DNA of 64,000 bases from Pseudomonas sp. DY-1 (GCF_003626975.1 NZ_CP032616.1:4030001-4094000); one strand, 5' to 3'. Shown: positions 9,802 to 19,515, numbered from the stretch's first letter. A program made the numbers and translations. Notes: generated from the letters alone by a model not told the origin.

Positions 9802-10779
9802 TCACTGCTGCGCGACTTTTGCGGGTGGTACCGAAGCCGGCTGCGTCCAGATCACATCGGCGATGCTGAGTTTTTTCGGGATCAGCTTCAGCCCTGTGAA
9901 GGTGTCGGCGATTTTCTGCTGCGCAGCGACAACCTCCGGGCTCAGCGGCTGGGCACCGTAGCCCTGACGCTTCACCGCGATGGAGGTGATGTCCTTGGGC
10001 AGGCCCAGCAACGGCGCCACCTGTTCGGTGACCTTGTCCGGATCGGCCTTGGAGTCCTCACCCACGGCGCGCACTTCCTCGATCAGGGTGCTGATCACCT
10101 GAGGATGCTTCTGCGCAAAAGTCCGAGTGGCTAGGTAGAACTGATGGTTATCCACAAGCCCTTCGCCATTGCGCAGGGTGCGGGCCTCCAGTTGCTTCTC
10201 GGCGGCCGCCTGGAAGGGGTCCCAGATCACCCAGGCATCCACGCTGCCGCGCTCGAAGGCAGCACGGGCATCGGCCGGGGGCAGGTAGACGGGCTGGATA
10301 TCGCTGTACTTCAGACCGGCATCTTCCAACGCACGCACCAGCAGGTAATGCACGTTGGAGCCCTTGTTCAGGGCGACCTTCTTGCCGGCCAACTCCTTCA
10401 CCGACTGGATGGGCGAACCCTTGGGCACCAGGATCGCCTCGCTTTGCGGTGCCGGCGGTTCAAAGGCCACGTAGAGCAGATCAGCGCCTGCGGCCTGGGC
10501 GAACACCGGCGGCGTCTCGCCGGTTACGCCGAAGTCGATGGAGCCGACGTTAAGGCCTTCCAGCAGCTGCGGGCCGCCGGGGAACTCGGTCCATTTCACC
10601 TCGATGCCCTGATCGGCCAGACGCTTCTCCAGCGAGCCCTTGGCCTTGAGCAACACGAGGGTGCCGTACTTCTGGTAGCCGATCCGCAAGGTTTCAGCCT
10701 GTGCTTGAGTGATGGCGCCGAAAGCCAGGGCAGCCGCGAACAGGGCAGCCAGGCTCCGACGCAAAGTGATGGTGCGCAT
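9802..10779 (-). CDS. ssuA: Aliphatic sulfonate-binding periplasmic protein SsuA
   Basis: Solute receptor of 325 residues with a signal peptide (RRSLAALFAAALAFGAI, cleavage after TQAQA). The mature start ETLRIGYQKYGTLVLLKAKG is typical of SsuA, as is FPGGPQLLEGLNVGSIDFG. It delivers alkanesulfonates to SsuBC. It is the first ssu gene here and lies 100 bases downstream of lsfA; in P. putida, ssuE usually stands between them. Confidence 0.95.
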   Translation of the reverse strand: MRTITLRRSLAALFAAALAFGAITQAQAETLRIGYQKYGTLVLLKAKGSLEKRLADQGIEVKWTEFPGGPQLLEGLNVGSIDFGVTGETPPVFAQAAGADLLYVAFEPPAPQSEAILVPKGSPIQSVKELAGKKVALNKGSNVHYLLVRALEDAGLKYSDIQPVYLPPADARAAFERGSVDAWVIWDPFQAAAEKQLEARTLRNGEGLVDNHQFYLATRTFAQKHPQVISTLIEEVRAVGEDSKADPDKVTEQVAPLLGLPKDITSIAVKRQGYGAQPLSPEVVAAQQKIADTFTGLKLIPKKLSIADVIWTQPASVPPAKVAQQ

Positions 10780-10879
10780 GGCGCTCTCCTCATGACTTTG
10801 CTTGTGGTGTCGTTGCCTGCTTCCCGTTGGCGGGTGAGTAAGGCGGGGGTCGTTCAGGGCGCGCGAGGCGCCGGATGAA

Positions 10880-11518
10880 TCAGCGGTTGGGTTGCGGAGT
10901 CAGGCGCAGGTACGGCCGGACAGCCTTGTAGCCGCGCGGGAAGCGCTGGCGAATCTCGTCTTCATCCTTGAGCGAGGGGACGATCACCACGTCGTCACCG
11001 TCCTGCCAGTTGGCCGGGGTGGCAACCTTGTGGTTGTCGGTCAGCTGCAGGGAGTCGATCACCCGCAGAATCTCGTTGAAGTTGCGCCCAGTGCTGGCCG
11101 GGTAGGTGATGATCAGGCGCACCTTCTTGTTCGGATCGATGATGAACAGCGAACGCACGGTGAGGGTGTCGTTGGCGTTCGGGTGGATCAGGTCGTACAG
11201 GTCGGACACCTGGCGGTCGGCGTCAGCGATGATCGGGAAATTCACCAGGGTGCCCTGGGTGTCGTTGATGTCATCGATCCAGCGGTGATGGGAGTCCACC
11301 GGATCGACGGAAAGGGCGATCGCCTTGACCCCGCGAGCGGCGAATTCATCTTTCAGCTTGGCGGTGAAACCGAGCTCGGTAGTGCACACCGGAGTGAAGT
11401 CGGCCGGATGCGAGAACAGCACGCCCCAGCTGCTGCCCAGCCATTCGTGGAAGCGGATGCGGCCTTCGCTGGAATCCTGTTCGAAGTCGGGGGCGATGTC
11501 GCCAAGGCGGATACTCAT
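10880..11518 (-). CDS. lsfA: 1-Cys peroxiredoxin LsfA
   Basis: Peroxiredoxin of 212 residues, Prx6/1-Cys type. The peroxidatic Cys45 lies in PADFTPVCTTELG, and the C-terminal domain (about 150-212) is that of the Prx6 group. There is no second conserved resolving Cys. LsfA was described in Pseudomonas as a sulfate-starvation protein that reduces peroxides, and it sits directly upstream of the ssu genes in P. putida. A link to sulfonate oxygenases is plausible because reduced flavin can produce H2O2 (inference). It is the promoter-proximal gene of the lsfA-ssu unit. Confidence 0.95.
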   Translation of the reverse strand: MSIRLGDIAPDFEQDSSEGRIRFHEWLGSSWGVLFSHPADFTPVCTTELGFTAKLKDEFAARGVKAIALSVDPVDSHHRWIDDINDTQGTLVNFPIIADADRQVSDLYDLIHPNANDTLTVRSLFIIDPNKKVRLIITYPASTGRNFNEILRVIDSLQLTDNHKVATPANWQDGDDVVIVPSLKDEDEIRQRFPRGYKAVRPYLRLTPQPNR

Positions 11519-11579
11519 GGTGCTGCTCCTGTGTCTGGATGTCGTTCCGTGGGGCTCACTATGCGTAGTCGCGCTGAAA

Positions 11580-11632
11580 GTTAAAAAGAATAAATAACAA
11601 TTTGTTTATGCAATTAAAGAATATTAAATCGA
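11580..11632 (-). promoter_or_regulatory. AT-rich upstream region of lsfA-ssu with AAAGAATA motifs
   Basis: An AT-rich block precedes the lsfA start by about 60-110 bases. It contains AAAAAGAATAAAT (11584-11596) and TTAAAGAATATTAAAT (about 11614-11629). Similar ATTCTT/AAGAAT words occur upstream of tauA, atsR/atsB, metQ and oscA. It probably contains the sulfate-starvation promoter; the exact -35/-10 cannot be fixed. Confidence 0.45.
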
Positions 11633-11638
11633 GGGCGT

Positions 11639-11676
11639 AAAAAAGCCGGGAAGACCTCTGGAATGAGGTTCCCGGC
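11639..11676 (-). terminator. Rho-independent terminator on the minus strand (after the porin gene)
   Basis: GCCGGGAA with inner ACCTC (11645-11658) pairs with GAGGT and TCCCGGC (11665-11676). Read on the minus strand, the stem is followed by a T run (A run 11639-11644 on the plus strand). It would stop readthrough from the porin gene before the lsfA promoter. Confidence 0.8.
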
Positions 11677-11717
11677 GGTTTCCGGTATTCACTTCTGGGC
11701 CGTTGCCCCCACCCCAA

Positions 11718-11993
11718 CCCTCTCCCTGAAGGGAGAGGGGGCTGTCCGTGCCAACGTTCGGGCCAGACACCTCCCTGTAGGGGCGAATTCATTTTCCAAG
11801 GACCGCGCAGAAGCCCCGTAGGTTGGCCCGAGCCTGCAAGGCCCAACACAACGAAGCTCCGGGCGGGCCTTTTTTGCCTCCCCCCAACCCTCTCCCGCAA
11901 ACGGGAGAGGGAGTCGTCCGTGCTGAGGCCTGACATGTGAACCATCCCTGTAGGAGCGAATTCATTCGCGATTGAAATCGCTCCCACAGGCCC
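11718..11993. repeat. Cluster of dispersed repeats between porin and lsfA
   Basis: The 484-base gap 11519-12002 has no gene. It holds two CCCTCTCCC hairpins (11718-11739; 11888-11911) and two REP copies, one degraded (about 11774-11800, GGGGCGAATTCATTTTCC) and one beginning GTAGGAGCGAATTCATTCGC at about 11951 and closing with GCTCCCACAG at about 11993. Confidence 0.75.
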
Positions 11994-12002
11994 CAGGGCG
12001 CT

Positions 12003-13334
12003 TTACAGCAAGGTCAGGGTGTAGCTCAGGATCAGCCGGTTCTCGTCCTGGTCGCGGGCTGCGTCGCTGCGCAGTGCGGCGTTGCGCCAGGACACGCCGA
12101 GCCCCTTCAGCGGACCGTCCTGCAGCACGTAGTCGAGGCGGAAGTCGCGCTCCCACTCGCCCTGGTCGCTGCCCTGGGTCTCGATGTTGCTGCCCTTCAG
12201 GTAGGTGCCCACCGCCTTCAGCCCCGGCACGCCGAGCTTGGCGAAGTCGTAGCCGTATTCGGCCACCCAGGTGCGCTCGCCGGCGCTGAGGAACTTGCCG
12301 ATCTGGCGGTCGGTGATCAGGTAGGCGGTGGCGCCATCCCCCTGGTTGAGGAAGGGGAAGGCACTGTCGCCGGAGGCCTGCTGGTAGCCCAGGCTGGCCG
12401 CGTGGCCGCCGAGGGTGTAGGTGAACAGCGCGCTCCAGGTGCGGTTGTCCACTTCATAGCGGTCCGGGTCGTTGGCCGCCCAGTTGCCCGAGCTGCGGAA
12501 GCCTTCGCGGCGGCCGGCCACGCTGGCGTTCTTGCCGTCGGAATCGCTGTAGAAGTAGCGCAGGTCGGACTTCAGCGCGCCCACCGGCAGCGCCCAGTTG
12601 TGGGTCAGGCCGAGGAAGTGCTGGTTGTAGAAGTCTTCCAGGTTGCCGTAGTAGTACTGCGCGAGCAGGTTGTCGCTGACCTTGTAGTCGCCCCCGGCGA
12701 AGTAGAACTTGTTGACGAACTGGCCGCTGCGGGCGTTGTTCGCGCCGGCGATCGACAGGCCACGGGCGTCGCTGGAGTTACGCCCCTTGGCGTGTTCCAG
12801 CTGGCCACCGACCAGGGTCAGGCCGGCGATCTCGCTGGAGGTCACCTGGCCACCCTCGAAGGTCTGCGGCAGCAGGCGGCCGTCGTTGTAGGTCACCACC
12901 GGCAGCTTCGGCAGCAGGGTGCCGATACGCGCTTCGGTCTTGGAAATGCGCACCTTGCCGGTCACGCCGAGGCTGCCGAAATCGTCCTTGGCGCGGCCGT
13001 CGTTGTCGGTCGGGAACACGGTGCCGCCGTAGCTGGCGCTGGTCGGGTTGTAGTGGCGGCCCTTGCCGGAATCCAGCTTCACGCCCAACAGGCCGAGGGC
13101 ATCGACGCCAACCCCGACGGTGCCTTCGGTGTAGCCGGAGGCGTAGTTGAAGAGGAAGCCCTGGCCCCACTCTTCCTGCTTGGACGGCGCGTCGGCGAAC
13201 TGGCGGTTGTCCGAGTTGATGTAGAAGTTGCGCAGGGTCAGGCTGGCCTTGCTGTCTTCGATGAAACCGCCAGCGGCGGCTTGCTGGGCCAGCACGCCGA
13301 GGGCGACAGCCAGGGCGAGGGACGACTTGTTCAT
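12003..13334 (-). CDS. OprD/OprE-family outer-membrane porin
   Basis: Outer-membrane porin of 443 residues. It has a signal peptide (ALAVALGVLAQQAAA) and the OprD-family mature start GGFIEDSKASLTLRNFYIN, then GYTEGTVGVGVDALGLLGVKL and many alternating aromatic beta-strands. The C-terminus YTLTLL ends in Leu, not the commoner Phe. OprD-family channels admit small acids or basic compounds. It is divergent from tauA across a 405-base gap and upstream of lsfA-ssu. P. putida has an OprE-type porin in the same place, so passage of sulfonates is a reasonable guess (inference). Confidence 0.88.
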   Translation of the reverse strand: MNKSSLALAVALGVLAQQAAAGGFIEDSKASLTLRNFYINSDNRQFADAPSKQEEWGQGFLFNYASGYTEGTVGVGVDALGLLGVKLDSGKGRHYNPTSASYGGTVFPTDNDGRAKDDFGSLGVTGKVRISKTEARIGTLLPKLPVVTYNDGRLLPQTFEGGQVTSSEIAGLTLVGGQLEHAKGRNSSDARGLSIAGANNARSGQFVNKFYFAGGDYKVSDNLLAQYYYGNLEDFYNQHFLGLTHNWALPVGALKSDLRYFYSDSDGKNASVAGRREGFRSSGNWAANDPDRYEVDNRTWSALFTYTLGGHAASLGYQQASGDSAFPFLNQGDGATAYLITDRQIGKFLSAGERTWVAEYGYDFAKLGVPGLKAVGTYLKGSNIETQGSDQGEWERDFRLDYVLQDGPLKGLGVSWRNAALRSDAARDQDENRLILSYTLTLL

Positions 13335-13739
13335 GCTCGATGCTCCATTGCGATCTTGTAAGGGTGTGAGATGCCCGGAGCAGGAGCAGACGCGAAGCGC
13401 CGCTGCGTGACCTTCGAAGCCACTGTCTTTTTCACAGGCTCCGGTGCAAGTGCGATGCGGCGGTCCGCTTTCGGCAGGCCGCCACTCTAGAAGGCGAAGG
13501 CTAATTTCTAAAAAGAATTATTTTTCAGATACAAATAACTTTCAGCAATAAGCAATTTTACGGAGACCACCCCCGCCTCCGATCCAGCTGACCTAAGCTA
13601 ATGCTAAAAAATTATTTATTTCAGCTTTTTTAGATCATTTAGATTCTCTCCACCGGACCACCGGACATCCCAGAACGCACCACCCTGTCCCGTGGACCGG
13701 CCTCCGAGACCGGCCCCCAAGCCCGTTGAGGAGCGCACC
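13335..13739. promoter_or_regulatory. Divergent porin/tauA control region
   Basis: No gene is visible here. The right two thirds are strongly AT-rich compared with the neighbours. Notable elements are CTAAAAAGAATTATTTTTCAG (about 13508-13527) and the inverted repeat CTAAAAAA (13604-13611) / TTTTTTAG (13626-13633). Both are suited to LysR-type control such as CysB; this is inference. GAGGAGCG at 13728-13735 is the tauA ribosome site. Confidence 0.55.
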
Positions 13740-14720
13740 ATGATTCCGATCCTGTTCCCCCGTCGCCTGCTGGCGGCCCTGACCCTTGGCGGCCTGGCAC
13801 TGAGCGCCCAGGCTGCGGACTTCACCGTCGCCTACCAGACCACTGTCGACCCGGCCAAGGTGGCCCAGGCCGATGGTGCCTATGAGAAAGCCAGCAAATC
13901 CGAGATCGACTGGCGCAAGTTCGACAGCGGCGCTGAAGTCATCACCGCCGTCGCCTCCGGTGACGTGCAGATCGGCTATGTCGGCTCCAGCCCCCTGGCA
14001 GCCGCCGCCACTCGCCAGCTACCAATCCAGACCTTCCTCATCGCCACCCAGATCGGCGATGCCGAAGCCCTGGTGGCACGTAACGGTGCCGGCATCACCA
14101 AGCCCGAAGACCTGATCGGCAAGAAGATCGCCGTGCCCTTCGTTTCCACCGGCCACTACAGCCTGCTGGCGGCCCTCAAGCACTGGCAGATCGATCCCAC
14201 CAAAGTGACCATCCTCAACCTCGCGCCGCCGGCCATCGTCGCTGCCTGGCAGCGCGGCGACATCGATGCCACCTATGTCTGGGACCCGGCGCTGGGCGTC
14301 GCCAAATCCAGCGGCAAGGTCCTCATCAGCTCTGCCGAACTGAGCAAGCTGGGCGCCCCCACCTTCGACGCCTGGATCGTGCGCAAGGACTTCGCCGAGA
14401 AGCACCCTGAAGTCGTCCGCGCCTTCGCCAAGGTGACGCTCGACGCCTACGCCGACTACCGCAAGGACCCGCAAGCCTGGCTGGCCGACAAGGGTAATAT
14501 CGACAAGCTGGTGAAGCTCTCCGGCGCCAAGGCCGAAGACATTCCGCTGCTGCTGCAAGGCAACGTCTTCCCGCTGGCCGCCGACCAGGCGACCGCCCTG
14601 GGTGCCCCCACCACCCAGGCCATCAGCGAGACCGCGCGCTTCCTCAAGGAGCAAGGCAAGGTCGACGCCGTACTGCCTGACTACGCGCCCTACGTCAGCG
14701 CCAAGTACGTCACCAATTGA
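13740..14720 (+). CDS. tauA: Taurine-binding periplasmic protein TauA
   Basis: Solute receptor of 326 residues. The ATG at 13740 is preferred over an upstream GTG because of the ribosome site and the immediate signal peptide ([19 protein letters not shown]). The mature protein begins [20 protein letters not shown], and [32 protein letters not shown] and FLIATQIG are classic TauA segments. First gene of tauABCD. Confidence 0.96.
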   Translation: MIPILFPRRLLAALTLGGLALSAQAADFTVAYQTTVDPAKVAQADGAYEKASKSEIDWRKFDSGAEVITAVASGDVQIGYVGSSPLAAAATRQLPIQTFLIATQIGDAEALVARNGAGITKPEDLIGKKIAVPFVSTGHYSLLAALKHWQIDPTKVTILNLAPPAIVAAWQRGDIDATYVWDPALGVAKSSGKVLISSAELSKLGAPTFDAWIVRKDFAEKHPEVVRAFAKVTLDAYADYRKDPQAWLADKGNIDKLVKLSGAKAEDIPLLLQGNVFPLAADQATALGAPTTQAISETARFLKEQGKVDAVLPDYAPYVSAKYVTN

Positions 14721-14808
14721 TCCGCGGCGCATCGGCGGGGCGCTCTTGAAAACGACGCCCCGTCAGCGCTTGTTCGATCAGAAACCCTTGCAGAAGAGCG
14801 TTAGAAAA

Positions 14809-15591
14809 ATGGCCTTACTCCAGCTGGAGCGCATCAGCGCACAGTACCCAGGCGCGGCCGAGCCGGTACTGACGGACATATCCTTCGACCTCGGCCCCGG
14901 CGAACTGCTGGTAGCCCTCGGCCCATCCGGCAGCGGCAAGACCACCCTGCTCAATCTCATGGCCGGTTTCGTCAGCCCCAGCGCCGGACGCATCAGCCTC
15001 GACGGGGCGCCCGTCAGCGGCCCCAGCGCCGAGCGTGGCGTGGTGTTCCAGGACGATGCCCTACTGCCCTGGCAAGACGTGCTCGGCAATGTCGCCTTCG
15101 GTCTCGAACTGGCCGGCGTGCCCCGTACCGAGCGTGAGGCGCGTGCCCGTGAAATGCTCGCCCTGGTGGACCTGGCCGGCTTCGACAAGCGCCGCATCTG
15201 GGAGCTTTCCGGCGGACAGAAACAACGCGTCGGTATCGCTCGTGCCCTGGCGGCCGATCCGCGCGTGCTGCTGATGGACGAGCCATTCGGCGCCCTCGAT
15301 GCCTTCACCCGCGAGCAGATGCAGGAGTTGTTGCTGCAGGTCTGGCGACGCGCCGCGAAGCCGGTATTCCTGATCACCCACGACATCGAGGAAGCGGTCT
15401 TCCTCGCCACCGAACTCATCCTGCTGTCGCCTAATCCGGGACGCATCAGCGAACGCCTGCGCCTGGACTTCGGCCAGCGTTACGCCGCCGGAGAAAGCGC
15501 ACGGGCGATCAAGTCCGATCCGCAGTTCATCGAGACGCGCGAGCACGTGCTCGCCCAGGTCTTCGCCGAACGCCAGAGGAGAAGCGCATGA
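14809..15591 (+). CDS. tauB: Taurine ABC transporter ATPase TauB
   Basis: ATPase of 260 residues with Walker [10 protein letters not shown], signature ELSGGQKQR, Walker [12 protein letters not shown] and THDIEEA. The ATG at 14809 starts [15 protein letters not shown], the normal TauB N-terminus; the longer frame into tauA was rejected. It lies 88 bases after tauA and overlaps tauC by four bases (ATGA). Confidence 0.95.
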   Translation: MALLQLERISAQYPGAAEPVLTDISFDLGPGELLVALGPSGSGKTTLLNLMAGFVSPSAGRISLDGAPVSGPSAERGVVFQDDALLPWQDVLGNVAFGLELAGVPRTEREARAREMLALVDLAGFDKRRIWELSGGQKQRVGIARALAADPRVLLMDEPFGALDAFTREQMQELLLQVWRRAAKPVFLITHDIEEAVFLATELILLSPNPGRISERLRLDFGQRYAAGESARAIKSDPQFIETREHVLAQVFAERQRRSA

Positions 15592-16421
15592 GCAGCCTCG
15601 AACTCCCCGTGGCCAGCAAGCTCGTCCCGACCGTGAATCCACGCCAGCGCCGCCCGCTGAGCACCCTGTCGATCAGCCTGCTGACCCTCGGCAGCCTGCT
15701 GCTGGCCTGGTGGGCCGTGACCACCGCCGGCTTGATCGAACCCCTGTTCCTGCCCAGTCCGCAGGCCATCGCCCGCAAGGGCTGGGTGCTGCTGACCCAG
15801 GGCTACATGGACGCCAGCCTCTGGCAGCACCTGGGCGCAAGCCTCGGGCGCATCGGCCTGGCTCTGCTGGCAGCGGCACTGACTGCCGTTCCGCTCGGCA
15901 TCGCCATCGGCCGCAACCGTATCGCTCGCGGCATCTTCGACCCCCTGATCGAGTTCTACCGACCCATTCCACCGCTGGCCTATCTGCCCCTGATCGTCAT
16001 CTGGTGCGGCATCGGCGAGCTGTCGAAGGTGCTGCTGATCTTCCTTGCGATCTTCGCTCCCATCGCCATCGCCACTGCCACCGGTGTGCGCAACGTCGAC
16101 CCGGCGCGGTTGCGGGCGGCGCAGTCGCTGGGAGCAAGCCAGGCGCAACTGATCCGTCATGTGATCCTGCCCAGCGCCCTGCCGGACATCCTCACCGGCG
16201 TGCGCATCGGTCTCGGTGTCGGCTGGTCCACCCTGGTGGCCGCCGAACTGGTGGCCGCCACCCGTGGACTGGGTTTCATGGTGCAGTCGGCAGCGCAGTT
16301 CCTCGTTACCGACGTGGTGATCCTCGGCATCCTCGTCATCGCCCTGATCGCCTTCGCCCTCGAACTCGGCCTGCGCGCCCTGCAACGCAAGCTCGTGCCC
16401 TGGCATGGGCAGAGCCACTGA
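15588..16421 (+). CDS. tauC: Taurine ABC transporter permease TauC
   Basis: Inner-membrane permease of 277 residues with about six membrane segments (the first near residues 27-47, [19 protein letters not shown]). The EAA-type loop is [29 protein letters not shown], read in parts. The N-terminal 25 residues are polar and cytoplasmic. Coupled to tauB by overlap. It carries taurine with TauAB. Confidence 0.95.
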   Translation: MSSLELPVASKLVPTVNPRQRRPLSTLSISLLTLGSLLLAWWAVTTAGLIEPLFLPSPQAIARKGWVLLTQGYMDASLWQHLGASLGRIGLALLAAALTAVPLGIAIGRNRIARGIFDPLIEFYRPIPPLAYLPLIVIWCGIGELSKVLLIFLAIFAPIAIATATGVRNVDPARLRAAQSLGASQAQLIRHVILPSALPDILTGVRIGLGVGWSTLVAAELVAATRGLGFMVQSAAQFLVTDVVILGILVIALIAFALELGLRALQRKLVPWHGQSH

Positions 16422-16430
16422 ACAACTTTC

Positions 16431-16512
16431 GTTGGGCTTCGCGCAGCTCGCGGAACTCCGCCCGCCCCAACCTACGCACCGGTAGGTTGGCCAGAGCGCA
16501 GCGAAGCCCAAC
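16431..16512. repeat. Nested hairpin repeat in the tauC-tauD gap
   Basis: Outer arms GTTGGGCTTCGC (16431-16442) and GCGAAGCCCAAC (16501-16512) enclose an inner CCAACCTAC/GTAGGTTGG hairpin (about 16468-16490). The gap also carries the tauD ribosome site region. This may attenuate or stabilise the tauABC message. Confidence 0.75.
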
Positions 16513-16536
16513 AACTCCGGACTCCGAGACACAGCC

Positions 16537-17370
16537 ATGACCCTGCACATCACCCCGCTCTCCCCCGCCCTCGGCGCCGTGGTCGAAGGGCTCGACCTCA
16601 GCAAGCTGCTCGACGCCTCGCTGCGCGCTGCGGTGGAGCAAGCCCTGCTCAACCACCAGGTACTGTTCTTCCGCGACCAGCCGCTGAACCCGCAGCAGCA
16701 GGCCGCCTTCGCCCGCAACTTCGGCGACCTGCACATCCACCCGATCTACCCGAACATCCCCGATCAGCCGGAAGTGCTGGTACTGGATACCGCCGTGACC
16801 GACGTGCGCGACAACGCCCTCTGGCACACCGACGTGACCTTCCTGGAAACACCGGCACTCGGTGCGGTGCTTGCCGCCAAACAGCTCCCGCCCTACGGCG
16901 GTGACACGCTCTGGGCGAGCAGCAGCGCGGCCTATGACGCGCTGTCGAAACCCATCCAGCAATTGCTCGAAGGCCTCACCGCCATCCACGATCTGTCTCG
17001 TTCCTTCCCCGAGGAGCGTTTCAGCCTCACCGCTGAAGAACACGAGCGCCTGGAAGACGCCAAGCGCAGGCACCCACCGCGCAGTCATCCGGTGGTGCGC
17101 ACCCACCCGGTCACCGGACGCAAGGGACTGTTCGTCAACGAAGGCTTCACCACCCGCATCAACGAACTGTCAGCGGCAGAAAGCGATGCACTGCTGCGCC
17201 TTCTCTTCGCCCACGCCACCCGCCCGGAGTTCACCATTCGCTGGCGTTGGCAGGCCAACGACGTGGCCTTCTGGGACAACCGCATCACTCAGCATTTCGC
17301 GGTGGACGACTACCGCCCCCAGCGCCGCGTGATGCACCGCGCGACCATCCTGGGTGATAGGCCGTTCTGA
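16537..17370 (+). CDS. tauD: Taurine dioxygenase TauD
   Basis: Fe(II)/2-oxoglutarate dioxygenase of 277 residues that turns taurine into aminoacetaldehyde and sulfite. The facial triad is intact: His97 and Asp99 (LWHTDVTF) and His253 (TQHFAVDDY). The 2-oxoglutarate-binding Arg lies in PQRRVMHRA. The length and residue positions are close to E. coli TauD (His99, Asp101, His255). Last gene of the tau operon. Confidence 0.96.
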   Translation: MTLHITPLSPALGAVVEGLDLSKLLDASLRAAVEQALLNHQVLFFRDQPLNPQQQAAFARNFGDLHIHPIYPNIPDQPEVLVLDTAVTDVRDNALWHTDVTFLETPALGAVLAAKQLPPYGGDTLWASSSAAYDALSKPIQQLLEGLTAIHDLSRSFPEERFSLTAEEHERLEDAKRRHPPRSHPVVRTHPVTGRKGLFVNEGFTTRINELSAAESDALLRLLFAHATRPEFTIRWRWQANDVAFWDNRITQHFAVDDYRPQRRVMHRATILGDRPF

Positions 17371-17441
17371 TCGGGCGGCGCCCTGTGGTCTAGGCTTTCC
17401 GTGCCGGCGCCACGCCGCCAGCGTGTTCTCAGGAGAGCAGC

Positions 17442-19496
17442 ATGACGGACCGCGTCCCCGACCACCTCGACTTGCCCGAACTCACCCTGCGCGGATTGAT
17501 CCTGGGTGCGCTGATCACGCTGGTGTTCACCGCATCCAATGTCTATCTCGGCCTCAAGGTCGGCCTGACTTTCGCGTCGTCGATACCTGCCGCCGTGATC
17601 TCCATGGCGGTGCTGCGCTATTTCAAGGGCTCGAACATCCTCGAGAACAACATGGTGCAGACCCAGGCGTCGGCGGCCGGCACCCTGTCCTCGATCATCT
17701 TCATCCTTCCCGGCCTGTTGATGATCGGTTACTGGGCGGGTTTCCCCTTCTGGCAGACCGCGATGATCTGCGCCATCGGCGGCATCCTCGGCGTGCTCTA
17801 CACCATCCCCCTGCGCCGCGTGATGGTGGTGCAGAGCGAACTGCCCTACCCCGAAGGTGTGGCGGCGGCGGAGATTCTCCGGGTCGGCAGCAGTGACGAC
17901 GGCGACGACGAGGACGCGGCACAACGCCGGGGCGAGCCGGGCCTGCGCGACATCCTCGGCGGCGGCCTGGTAGCAGCGGCCTTCAGCCTGTGCAGCAGCG
18001 GCTTCAAGGTGCTCGGCGAGAGCATCAGCCTGTGGGTCGGCGCCGGGCAGGCGGCTTTCCGTTTCTCCACCGGTTTCTCCTTCGCCCTGGTCGGTGCGGG
18101 CTACCTGATGGGCATCACTGCGGGCATCGCCATCCTCATCGGCGTGCTGATCTGCTGGGGCGTGGCGGTGCCACTGCTGACGTTCAATGCCACACCGGCC
18201 GAAGACCTGGGGCTGAGTGAACTGGCCACCCAGCTCTGGAGTTCACAGGTACGTTTCCTCGGCGCAGGCACCATCGGCATTGCTGCACTCTGGACCCTGG
18301 CCACCCTGTTCAAACCCATGGCGCAAGGCGTGTGGACATCTCTGCGCGCCGTTCGCGGCAAGGGTGGGACGAGCACCGCGCGCACAGAGCGCGACATGCC
18401 GCCCAACGCCCTCCTGCTGCTGTCCGGCCTGCTCCTGCTGGCCCTGCTCGGTGTCTTCGCGACCTTCCTCCACGAGGCAGCGCCAGACCTGTCCGGACTG
18501 GGGTTCTGGAGCTTCGTGGCCGGCTGCGTGTTCTTCGCCTTCTTCTTCGGTTTCCTGATCGCCGCCGCCTGCGGCTACATGGCCGGACTCGTGGGTTCGT
18601 CCAGCAGTCCGATCTCCGGCATCGGCATCATCGCGGTGATCCTGGTATCGCTGCTGATCCTCGGCATGGGCAGCCTGGAGTCCGGCCTGCTGCAACTGGC
18701 CGGCGGCAAGGTTGCCATCGCCCTGGCCCTGTTCACCACGTCGGTGGTACTGGCCATCGCAGCCATCTCCAACGACAACCTGCAGGACCTCAAGACCGGT
18801 TACCTGGTCGGCGCCACACCCTGGCGTCAGCAAGTGGCGCTGATCGTCGGCTGCCTGGTCGGCGCGATGGTGATCCCGCCGGTACTCGACCTGCTGTACA
18901 GCGCCTATGGCTTCTCCGGCGCCCTGCCTCGCGAAGGCATGGACCCGCAGCAGGCCCTGGCGGCGCCGCAGGCGACCCTGCTCACCGCCATCGCCAGCGG
19001 CATTTTCAAGAACGCGCTGAACTGGAACATGATCCTGATCGGCGTCGTGCTGGGTATCGCGCTGATCCTCGTCGACCTGGCCCTGCGCCGTACCAGCAAG
19101 GCGAGCCTGCCGGTACTGGCGGTGGGTCTGGGCATCTACCTGCCACCGACCATCGGCATGACCCTGGTGATCGGTGCCGCGCTGGGCTGGCTGATCGACA
19201 GCCGCCTGGCCAGGCGCACTCAGGCCACGGGGCAGGAGCTGGACCGCTATGCCGAAGTGCCGCGTCGCCGTGGTGTGTTGCTGGCCTCGGGGCTGATCGT
19301 CGGCGAGAGTCTGATGGGCATCCTGCTCGCCAGTCTGATCGGCACCACCGGCAAGGGTGCACCGCTGGCCCTCGTCGGACCCGGTTTCAGTCGTACGGCC
19401 GAATGGCTCGGCCTCGTCGTCTTCGCCCTGGTCTGCGCCGCGTTCTGCCGGCATGTGCTGGGTACGCAACGAGGGAGCGAGCTCATTCGCGAATGA
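17442..19496 (+). CDS. OPT-family oligopeptide transporter
   Basis: Membrane protein of 684 residues with some 14-16 hydrophobic segments. The N-terminus LPELTLRGLILGALITLVFTASNVYLGLKVG is the OPT-family signature, and QTQASAAGTLSSIIFILPGL and PYPEGVAAAEILR also fit. The OPT family carries oligopeptides or metal chelates with protons. A gene of this kind follows tauD in P. aeruginosa too, which suggests a sulfur-related role such as uptake of glutathione or sulfur-containing peptides (inference). It starts 71 bases after tauD and may be cotranscribed. Confidence 0.88.
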   Translation: MTDRVPDHLDLPELTLRGLILGALITLVFTASNVYLGLKVGLTFASSIPAAVISMAVLRYFKGSNILENNMVQTQASAAGTLSSIIFILPGLLMIGYWAGFPFWQTAMICAIGGILGVLYTIPLRRVMVVQSELPYPEGVAAAEILRVGSSDDGDDEDAAQRRGEPGLRDILGGGLVAAAFSLCSSGFKVLGESISLWVGAGQAAFRFSTGFSFALVGAGYLMGITAGIAILIGVLICWGVAVPLLTFNATPAEDLGLSELATQLWSSQVRFLGAGTIGIAALWTLATLFKPMAQGVWTSLRAVRGKGGTSTARTERDMPPNALLLLSGLLLLALLGVFATFLHEAAPDLSGLGFWSFVAGCVFFAFFFGFLIAAACGYMAGLVGSSSSPISGIGIIAVILVSLLILGMGSLESGLLQLAGGKVAIALALFTTSVVLAIAAISNDNLQDLKTGYLVGATPWRQQVALIVGCLVGAMVIPPVLDLLYSAYGFSGALPREGMDPQQALAAPQATLLTAIASGIFKNALNWNMILIGVVLGIALILVDLALRRTSKASLPVLAVGLGIYLPPTIGMTLVIGAALGWLIDSRLARRTQATGQELDRYAEVPRRRGVLLASGLIVGESLMGILLASLIGTTGKGAPLALVGPGFSRTAEWLGLVVFALVCAAFCRHVLGTQRGSELIRE

Positions 19497-19515
19497 ATTC
19501 GCACAATCCAACATA

